Shown piece after piece: positions 9,351-15,515 of a stretch of 64,000 nt of DNA. The stretch is from JACADW01 sp963747985 (GTDB taxonomy: Bacteria > Acidobacteriota > UBA6911). The stretch's first letter is position 1, and the number at the start of each line of letters is the position of its first letter. Location: assembly GCA_963747985.1 (NCBI GenBank), contig CAVVHG010000007.1, positions 62,001-126,000 of the forward strand. The letters are read 5' to 3'. The notes below the pieces were generated by a model. It did not search any database, was not told the origin of the DNA, and saw only the letters and a list, made by a program, of their open reading frames with translations. The translations under genes were made by a program, and so were the position numbers.

Positions 9351-9461
9351 GGGATTGACCCTGGAGTCTGCTGCCGAAGGGCCTTACCGATTCGCGAGGC
9401 CCCTTCACCGATACCTGAAGCGCCTGAAACTCGACGTGCCAGTTGAAGGGGTAATTCGATC

Positions 9462-10085
9462 GTGACGACCCACGGACACCCGCGACCGAAGTTGACCGCA
9501 GCAGAGGCACTGACCCGTCTGAAGGAGGGCAATTCCCGCTTCCTTGCGGGGAAAGCCCGTTTCCCGACGGTGCAGAAGGAAGTCCTGGCCGAACTGGCGA
9601 AGGGTCAGCAACCTTACGCCACAATTCTCGGGTGCAGTGACAGCCGGGTACCGCCGGAACTCGTATTCGATGCCGGATTCGGGGAGCTGTTCATCGTGAG
9701 GGTGGCGGGGAATGTCCTTGGTCCCGCGATCGCGGGGACGCTGCAGTACGCCGGCAAGCATCTGCACACCCCGCTCTTTGTCGTGATGGGGCATGAGGGC
9801 TGCGGGGCGGTGCAGGCTGCGATCGCTTCGAAGCTTCACGGCAGGAAGCATTTCAGCCGGCTCGCGGTGCTGCTGCAAAACATCCTTCCCGCGCTGGACA
9901 GCCTCGATGCGACTCTGCCCCCGGATGCCCTGCTCAGCGCGGCCGTCGAAGCCAACGTGCGTTGGACCTTGCGGGCAATTCTCGGGTCGCCGGAGGGAAA
10001 GGCGCGCGTGGCCGAGGGCGTGATTCAACTCGCGGGAGCCATATACGAAATCAGCACGGGCCGGGTTCGCTTTCTGAGCCCGTGA
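9462..10085 (+). CDS. Beta-class carbonic anhydrase
   Basis: A 207-residue cytoplasmic enzyme that interconverts CO2 and bicarbonate. The beta-class zinc ligands and catalytic dyad are all present: C58, D60 and R62 in CSDSRVP, then H111 and C114 in MGHEGCGAV. The length matches single-domain beta enzymes. The start is a GTG at 9462; no strong ribosome site precedes it, so the start is moderately certain. It is convergent with the cNMP-binding/DUF1003 gene, with only 21 bases between their stops. The 111-base gap upstream contains an imperfect GC-rich hairpin around 9377-9408 without a T-tract. Confidence 0.92.
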   Translation: MTTHGHPRPKLTAAEALTRLKEGNSRFLAGKARFPTVQKEVLAELAKGQQPYATILGCSDSRVPPELVFDAGFGELFIVRVAGNVLGPAIAGTLQYAGKHLHTPLFVVMGHEGCGAVQAAIASKLHGRKHFSRLAVLLQNILPALDSLDATLPPDALLSAAVEANVRWTLRAILGSPEGKARVAEGVIQLAGAIYEISTGRVRFLSP

Positions 10086-10106
10086 TCCTGAGACTCCGTG
10101 GGTTGT

Positions 10107-10916
10107 CTAGCGTCGGTTCGTCTGTGCCAATCGCTGCTCAATCTTGCCCAATCGCGACAAGACATCCTCAATCTCCAGCTCCGCTTTGAAATTGACGCGG
10201 TAGTCCAACTCGCTGCGCACCCGGTCTTTCGCATCCTGCCGGTTCTGACTCATCATAATGATCGGAGCCTGGACCGCCGCCAGCATGGACAGGAACAGGT
10301 TGAGCAGAATGAAGGGATAGGGATCCCACGGGTGGCCGATTGCGTGGTTGACCAGGACATAGGTAGCCAGGACGGCACCGAAGAGGATGACGAACTTCCA
10401 TGAGCCGCCAAATTTCGCAACGGCATCTGCCATACGGTCGCCCACGGTTTCGGTTTCCTCGATTTCCATGTTGGGATTGCGCGACACCCTGGTGCGCATG
10501 AGTTCATGAGTTGCGCGCAATTGCTTTTCGATCATCGTCATCATATCGAGCCCGGCATGCGGCTTTCGTTGCAGCAGGGTAAGAATGTCAGCGCGATCAA
10601 TCTCTATAGCAGAGGTATCTTGCACTGCGATCGCCGTCGTGAGGTGCTCGGCCTCGGCAAGCATCGACGACATGCCCAGAAGTCCTCCGGCCTCGACTAC
10701 ATCCACGATGACATTCTCGGAAGAGATATCCGTAATGCTCACATTGACACGCCCATATTGCACCAGGTAAGCGAGGCCACCAGGATCCCCGGTCTTGAAG
10801 ATGGCTTCGCCGCTGCCAAAACGCCGCAGGGAGACCTGCTGCGCCAGCACCTGCCGTTCATCGGGGTCCAACAGAGAAAATAGGGGTGCCTCGTTGAAAA
10901 TGTTGGGATCAACCAT
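10107..10916 (-). CDS. Cyclic-nucleotide-binding domain fused to DUF1003
   Basis: A 269-residue protein. Residues about 8-125 form a Crp/Fnr-type cyclic-nucleotide-binding beta barrel (RRFGSGEAIFKTGDPGG, then GGLLGMSSML), and residues about 150-250 form DUF1003, which has two membrane helices (FVILFGAVLATYVLV and FILLNLFLSMLAAVQAPIIMM) followed by a soluble tail rich in Arg, Asp and Glu. DUF1003 proteins are membrane proteins of unknown role, so this looks like a nucleotide- or ligand-gated membrane module. The start at 10916 is chosen for the AGGTGA six bases upstream; the open frame reaches 11153 but the extra residues show no conservation pattern. Not a DNA-binding regulator: no HTH follows the barrel. 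Confidence 0.85.
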   Translation of the reverse strand: MVDPNIFNEAPLFSLLDPDERQVLAQQVSLRRFGSGEAIFKTGDPGGLAYLVQYGRVNVSITDISSENVIVDVVEAGGLLGMSSMLAEAEHLTTAIAVQDTSAIEIDRADILTLLQRKPHAGLDMMTMIEKQLRATHELMRTRVSRNPNMEIEETETVGDRMADAVAKFGGSWKFVILFGAVLATYVLVNHAIGHPWDPYPFILLNLFLSMLAAVQAPIIMMSQNRQDAKDRVRSELDYRVNFKAELEIEDVLSRLGKIEQRLAQTNRR

Positions 10917-11290
10917 AGCGTCACCTGCTGCATCGTGAGAGGTTACAGGGAGCAAAGCCACCCATCCTGCCCGGTCCGCCATCCGGTGAGACTCATCGGT
11001 GTCTCGCTTGCCGGCAATCGTGGCTGCCTGGAAGGACCGTTGCAGGCCGTACCTGTCGGATTCTACAGAACGATCCCGGATCGGGAAAGGCAACAATGCG
11101 GGGTCTGATGCATGTGGGTTCCGGAGGCGGCGTCCGGCTCTGTGCCGCGCCATCAGGCGCGCAACTGACTATCCCCTTCGGCGCGGAGTGGCCGCCATCA
11201 GGATGCCTGCCGACCTGCAAGATTGAGGCAGAAAGCCAAATCGGGGGGCGTTTTCGCTCCCTTTGAAACCTGTTGGGCCAGCGAGACTCG

Positions 11291-11379
11291 GAAATTCGGG
11301 GACTGACACCCTGTTTCGACCGGTGGTACGGTTGGGGATTACCTTGCCGGTTGATGTCAGGTGCCTGTCCCCGAGTTTC
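11291..11379. repeat. REP-like imperfect inverted repeat
   Basis: Two 20-base arms, 11291-11310 and 11360-11379, are inverted copies with three mismatches around the core TCGGGGAC / GTCCCCGA. The same core (GGGACAGGC and its complement) forms a second element at 28644-28740. Arms of this type are common in families of repetitive extragenic palindromes mobilised by RAYT (Y1) transposases; no such transposase is in the window. The element lies in a 464-base stretch (10917-11380) in which I see no gene. Confidence 0.6.
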
Positions 11380-11380
11380 G

Positions 11381-11656
11381 TTACCGAACCTCACCCGTGA
11401 TATCGGATACAAGCTCTTTCATTATCGGTGTCACGGCGATGAATCTCGCGCCGCGAGCGTGGATCAGGGCAAGCAAGTATCTGCCTGCGCTGTCGACGTG
11501 ATCCACATCCGTCAGATCCACAACAAGGGCTTTGTGTCGCGCGGAAGATGCCGTGCGCCAGCACTGCTCCATCTCCGGGACCCATGGGCCTTTGAGCTTG
11601 CCTTCAAGTTTCAGGCGCACCGTCCCGTTGTTTTCGTGAGTCGTGATCCTAAACAT
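11381..11656 (-). CDS. STAS-domain protein (anti-sigma factor antagonist-like)
   Basis: A 91-residue single-domain STAS protein: beta strands VRLKLEGKLKGPWV, a helix EMEQCWRTA, then LVVDLTDVDHVDSAGRYLLALI and FIAVTPIMKELV. The phosphorylatable Ser of SpoIIAA-type antagonists would fall at DSAG, which is present. Such proteins bind anti-sigma factors or serve in partner-switching. The start at 11656 (MFRIT) is preferred over the ATG at 11665 because GAGGAG then has a workable spacing of ten bases; the upstream ATG would leave one base. It lies 40 bases after a 38-residue membrane protein and both appear to share the sigma-54-type promoter at 11875-11892. Confidence 0.8.
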   Translation of the reverse strand: MFRITTHENNGTVRLKLEGKLKGPWVPEMEQCWRTASSARHKALVVDLTDVDHVDSAGRYLLALIHARGARFIAVTPIMKELVSDITGEVR

Positions 11657-11696
11657 CGCACTCATACTCCTCTATGCGATGGCCTGAAGTTGAAAA

Positions 11697-11813
11697 TCAG
11701 AAGAGCTTCATGTCGTTGATTTTCGTCGTTTCGTGAGCGTTCTTCATGCTCCTGAGTCCTGCAAACACCAAAGCGCAAAGAATTAGTCCGCCAATCAGTC
11801 CGATGAGAGCCAT
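11697..11813 (-). CDS. 38-residue membrane protein
   Basis: A very short gene with an excellent ribosome site (AAGGAAGG, four bases before the ATG). The product starts MALIGLIGGLILCALVFAG, a single membrane helix, followed by a polar tail SMKNAHETTKINDMKLF. A Gly-zipper-like pattern (GLIGG) runs through the helix. It is the first gene after a candidate sigma-54 promoter and is followed by the STAS gene. No known family is recognised. The position suggests that it works with the STAS protein in a membrane stress or partner-switch response, which is inference. Confidence 0.65.
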   Translation of the reverse strand: MALIGLIGGLILCALVFAGLRSMKNAHETTKINDMKLF

Positions 11814-11874
11814 GGTTTCCTTCCTTTCTTGATCGAGTTGCCTTCAATCACCTTGTTAAACCCATGAACTGATG

Positions 11875-11892
11875 TAGCAAGAAGAAGACCAA
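11875..11892 (-). promoter_or_regulatory. Candidate sigma-54 (-24/-12) promoter
   Basis: Read on the minus strand the site is TTGG, ten bases after the GG to the GC, ending TTGCTA: the invariant GG and GC of sigma-54 promoters at exactly the required spacing, with TTGC intact and the middle of the -24 block (CAC) not conserved. A start site near 11865 would leave a leader of about 50 bases before the 38-residue gene. The gene just upstream on the same strand encodes a sigma-54 activator, which strengthens the call. Confidence 0.55.
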
Positions 11893-11976
11893 TTGGGGGC
11901 ATCGAGCTTGATGACCTGTCTGCCAACACGGCAACCTGAATTTACTCAGACGGTTGCCGTTGTTTTGGCTCAGTGG

Positions 11977-11992
11977 ACAAATGCGCATTTGT
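11977..11992. promoter_or_regulatory. Perfect 16-base palindrome, likely activator binding site
   Basis: The sequence ACAAATGC followed directly by its complement GCATTTGT is a perfect palindrome. It lies about 90 bases upstream of the candidate -24/-12 promoter, the usual place for an enhancer-like site bound by a sigma-54 activator, and between that promoter and the activator gene. Its AT-rich arms stand out against the GC-rich background. Confidence 0.55.
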
Positions 11993-12102
11993 GAAGCGAG
12001 GAGAACGGTGTGCCAACCAGGCAAGTGCCGGCATGCTGGCAGATGCCGGCGGGCTGGCGCCTGCCACGTACAGGCGTTCCCTTCAGGGGTTGCATTGGAC
12101 GA

Positions 12103-14274
12103 CTATTGGGGGCGGGAAATGCCGAGTTTTTGCATGCGGAACTGAAGCGTGGAACGCTTTATTCCGAGACGTATTGCTGCCCCGCGCGGGCCTCCGACGA
12201 CCCAGCCGGTTTCGCGCAGCACCTGGAGTATGTGCTGACGCTCAGCATCCTGAAGAGTCTGCCCCTGATTTCCCTGTCCGCCCCGAGCCACTTTCAATTC
12301 CCCGGCAGGGATCCGCAGGTCTGTTCCCGTAGTGAGAATGACGGCGCGCTCCACGATGTTCTGGAGCTCGCGGATGTTGCCCGGCCACGGATAGCGCATC
12401 AGAGCGTCCATGGTCTCGGATGGAATCGTCGTGATCCTTTTCCCCATGCGTCGTGCGACCTGGTCAGCGAAATAGCGTGTCAGGAGCGGAATGTCCTCGG
12501 GGCGGTCCCGCAGCGGCGGCAGAACGACCGGAAAGACATTCAGCCGGTAATACAGGTCTGCGCGAAACTCCCTCTCGTTCACCATCTGCAGCAGGTCCTT
12601 GTTTGTGGCCACGATCAGCCGTACATCCACGCGGATTGTGCGCGCATTCCCCAATCGTTCGAACTCGTGTTCCTGGAGCACACGCAGAAGTTTGGGTTGG
12701 AGATCGAGAGAAATGTCGCCGATCTCGTCCAGGAAGAGCGTGCCGCGGTGCGCCAACTCGAATCGGCCGATATGCTGTGCGACCGCTCCGGTGAACGCTC
12801 CCTTTTCATGCCCGAACAGCTCGCTTTCCATCAGGCCGGTCGGGATCGCCGCACAGTTCAGTTTTATGAAGGTCCCCTGCCGCCGTGAGCTCAGGTTGTG
12901 GATAGCCCGTGCAATCAGCTCCTTGCCCGTACCGGTCTCTCCACAGATCATCACCGTCGAATCCGAAGGGGCCACTACCTCGACCTGACGCAGCACTTTT
13001 TGCAGGGGCTGGCTGTTGCCGATGATCTCTTCGAAAAAGTAGTTGCTTCTGATTTCATCTGCGAGATAGAGATTTTCCTCCCCCAGCTTTGCGTTGAGTT
13101 CTTCGATGCGTCCGTAAGCAAGCGCATTGTCGAGGGCGACGGCAAACTGCCCGGCGACCTCGACAAGCAACTTGACGTCGCTGTCTTCGAAGGCATCTTC
13201 ACGCCGGCTGGCGATGTTGATGGTCCCAAGCACCCGTTCCCGCGATATCAACGGCACAGCGCACAGGGAGTGAAGGCCCTCGTCGAGCAGATCACGGGCG
13301 ATTTCCCGCGGCAGACGTTCGAGATCCGATCGGCTTGCCAGGACCGGCACGCGCTTCGTAAATGCCTCGCCGATCGTGGAGCCCTCGATGGGAATGGTCT
13401 CATTTTCCTGGAGCAGGCCGCGGCCACCCGGGAAATCGAGTGATTGCCGCCGGAGCCGGTTGGTGTCCGCGTCCAGCAACGTAAGGCTGGCGTATTCGAC
13501 GCCCAGGGCCTGGCGCAGGCAGAGAGAGATGGCGGAAAAGAGCTCGCGTGTGTCGAGCTTCGCCGCCACCGCCTTGTTGACCTGCAGCAGCAGCTGCAGG
13601 TGATCTCTGTCGCGGGCCAGGGCCTGCTGATAGGCAGCCGCGGATTCGCAGTTGAGCACGTTCTCCAGCGCTAGAGCCACCTGTCCGGCCACCTTCTGCA
13701 TGAACTCTATGTCTTCGGAGGTGTAGGCGTCCCTGGTCATGGATCCGAAATGGAGGCCTCCCAAATCACGCCGAGCCGTAGCGAGGGCGAGTACGCAGTA
13801 GCTCCGCACGCTATGGCGGCGGAGCAGACTGTTAATGACGGGGAAACGGGTCTCCGCATCAACGTCGGGCACATAGAATGGCCGCCCGGTACGCAGTACC
13901 TCGGCAGTCGGCGCCTCTTCCAGCGGGAATACCTGTCCGACAGGAATCTCGTTTGGACTCCTCGTTTCAACGAGATACAGTCGCGTAGATTTCTGTTCCA
14001 AGTCGAATAGAGAGAGTCCGATTCCATCGAAAGAAATAATCCGGCTCAGAGGCAGGCTCAAGCCCTGAAAGAAGCGGGAAAACTCCCGATGGGATCCGAT
14101 CGACTCGGATATTTCGAGAAGTGCTTGACAGCGTTGCGCAGTTTCGTCCATTGCTTTCGATCTTTGTTCAGCCTGTGCCCTCCTACTCGCACGAGAGCTT
14201 CGACCAAACATGTTATCCCACCGCACGTCGGGATCGAAGCCGGAATCGAGAGCGCGACCTATGGTCTCATTCAT
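12103..14274 (-). CDS. Sigma-54-dependent activator with two GAF domains (FhlA-like)
   Basis: A 723-residue regulator: two GAF sensor domains (about residues 45-190 and 225-370), an AAA+ sigma-54 interaction domain (about 400-635) and a C-terminal Fis-type HTH (about 680-720, GAAIRLGIKRSTLQFRMQKLG). Key AAA+ motifs are intact: Walker A GETGTGKE near 441, the sigma-54-contacting GAFTGA near 491, Walker B FLDEIGDI and the arginine finger segment FRADLYYR. It should remodel the sigma-54 polymerase in response to a small ligand or redox signal sensed by the GAF domains. The domain order is that of FhlA-type activators. The start codon has only a weak AAGG nine bases upstream. The unit directly downstream (palindrome, -24/-12 site, two small genes) is the obvious local target. 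Confidence 0.92.
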   Translation of the reverse strand: MNETIGRALDSGFDPDVRWDNMFGRSSRASRRAQAEQRSKAMDETAQRCQALLEISESIGSHREFSRFFQGLSLPLSRIISFDGIGLSLFDLEQKSTRLYLVETRSPNEIPVGQVFPLEEAPTAEVLRTGRPFYVPDVDAETRFPVINSLLRRHSVRSYCVLALATARRDLGGLHFGSMTRDAYTSEDIEFMQKVAGQVALALENVLNCESAAAYQQALARDRDHLQLLLQVNKAVAAKLDTRELFSAISLCLRQALGVEYASLTLLDADTNRLRRQSLDFPGGRGLLQENETIPIEGSTIGEAFTKRVPVLASRSDLERLPREIARDLLDEGLHSLCAVPLISRERVLGTINIASRREDAFEDSDVKLLVEVAGQFAVALDNALAYGRIEELNAKLGEENLYLADEIRSNYFFEEIIGNSQPLQKVLRQVEVVAPSDSTVMICGETGTGKELIARAIHNLSSRRQGTFIKLNCAAIPTGLMESELFGHEKGAFTGAVAQHIGRFELAHRGTLFLDEIGDISLDLQPKLLRVLQEHEFERLGNARTIRVDVRLIVATNKDLLQMVNEREFRADLYYRLNVFPVVLPPLRDRPEDIPLLTRYFADQVARRMGKRITTIPSETMDALMRYPWPGNIRELQNIVERAVILTTGTDLRIPAGELKVARGGQGNQGQTLQDAERQHILQVLRETGWVVGGPRGAAIRLGIKRSTLQFRMQKLGISRPQ

Positions 14275-14394
14275 TGACTGGGGCCTTGCGGGAAGGAGTG
14301 GGTGCGTTTCGCCGCAGCGCGCAATGTCCGCACCGGCGGCAGAGTCCCACGCTGCTGCCGGGGAGATGTCGGACCTGGACTGAACGACCTGCCT

Positions 14395-15321
14395 TCAGCG
14401 GGCCTTCCAATCGGTCAGCTCACCGGTTCGGGGATCGTGCAGCGTCTCGGCCGGCTGCGATCCCTCCGGGTCCATGTGGACGATGCAGTAGCCGGTGTCG
14501 GTGAGCTTCTGGATGCGCGCTTTCACCTCAGTGGCGACCGCGTCAGCCTGCTCGATGGGTGTACCGCGCATGATTTCAATATGCAGCGTGGTGTGGATAG
14601 TCTCCGGCCCGATCATCTCGGCGCGCAGGTTGTGCACGCTCAGGACACCGGGTGTTGATAGTGCCGCCTGCCGGATTGCGTCCATCGATTGAGCGTCCGG
14701 CGCGCGTCCCAGCAGGAACGACAGGTTCTGGCGGAAGAGCCCGACTGCATTGATCGCGATGATGGTAGCGACAAAGATCGTAGCGAGCGGGTCGGCTATG
14801 GGTTTGCCCCGCATGACAAGCAGGGTGCCCAGAATCGCGGCCAGCAAACCCAGTTCGTCGTTGATCAGTTCGATGAACTGCGCCTTGGCGGCCGCCCCGA
14901 GCGTCTTCTGGCGGAGGAGCGTGACCAGGGGTGCGGCCGCGATCAGCATCGAAGCGATGAGCACGCCGAACGCCACCCCGAGGTTCTGGTGCGAGGCTTC
15001 ATGGGGGTGCAGAAGTCGTACAGCCGCTTCTTCGTACAGCTTGTAACTGGTGAACGAGATGAACAAAGTCGCAGCAACCAGCGCGGCCGCGTTCTGCGCC
15101 CGTCCATGGCCGAGCATGTGCTCCCGATCAGCCTTCTTGCGGGCCCACAGGAGTGCCGCCAGCAGGAAACCCGCGATGAAGATGTCGCTCAACGTGTGCA
15201 GCGCTTCCGCAAACACCGCCATCACGCCGGTAACGAAATACGCGATCAGTTTGCCGGCAAAAATGACGACGTAAACCACCAGCGTCAGCCGGATACTCCG
15301 CAGATCCTCTGATTCAGGCAT
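14395..15321 (-). CDS. Cation diffusion facilitator (CDF) metal exporter
   Basis: A 308-residue inner-membrane antiporter that would expel divalent metals such as zinc, iron, cobalt or manganese. Six helices occupy about residues 10-210 and a cytoplasmic ferredoxin-like domain follows (about 215-290, with MIGPETIHTTLHIEI and GYCIVHMDPEG). The helix-2 site has the usual HxxxD (HTLSD). The helix-5 site does not show HxxxD; the equivalent stretch reads ELINDELGLLAAI, closer to the acidic variant seen in ZnT9-type members, so metal choice is uncertain. GGGAGG lies five bases before the ATG. It is 120 bases upstream of the sigma-54 activator on the same strand and divergent from the TonB receptor. 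Confidence 0.9.
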   Translation of the reverse strand: MPESEDLRSIRLTLVVYVVIFAGKLIAYFVTGVMAVFAEALHTLSDIFIAGFLLAALLWARKKADREHMLGHGRAQNAAALVAATLFISFTSYKLYEEAAVRLLHPHEASHQNLGVAFGVLIASMLIAAAPLVTLLRQKTLGAAAKAQFIELINDELGLLAAILGTLLVMRGKPIADPLATIFVATIIAINAVGLFRQNLSFLLGRAPDAQSMDAIRQAALSTPGVLSVHNLRAEMIGPETIHTTLHIEIMRGTPIEQADAVATEVKARIQKLTDTGYCIVHMDPEGSQPAETLHDPRTGELTDWKAR

Positions 15322-15452
15322 GCGATCCTCCCGGGGCGGTTCGTATTGTACCGCCGGATTGCCTGGCCGCAGTCATTCTGGATCAAGGTGCCCCGGCTGG
15401 TCACCGCAGGCAACCGCCGGGCCACCTTCTCATCGATAGATGCAGGAAAGTC

Positions 15453-15480
15453 TTGTATAGTTGATCATGTCGTGTATAAA
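15453..15480 (+). promoter_or_regulatory. Candidate sigma-70 promoter of the TonB receptor locus
   Basis: TTGTAT (15453-15458) and TATAAA (15475-15480) are separated by 16 bases, with a TGATCA palindrome inside the spacer. The site is 36 bases before the proposed receptor start and is an AT-rich patch in a GC-rich region. I looked for a cobalamin riboswitch here and saw none of its conserved boxes. Confidence 0.5.
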
Positions 15481-15515
15481 AGACACTGCGGATCCGTGGT
15501 TTCACATGCTGCGGA

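Noticed and set aside
9377..9408. Hairpin after the TIM-barrel gene as a terminator
   Set aside because: The stem is imperfect and no T-tract follows.
12010..12888. 292-residue frame on the plus strand
   Set aside because: It lies antisense to the sigma-54 activator, whose AAA+ motifs are unmistakable.
15322..15515. Possible cobalamin riboswitch ahead of the TonB receptor
   Set aside because: The conserved boxes of that riboswitch are not present; only a promoter-like site was found.
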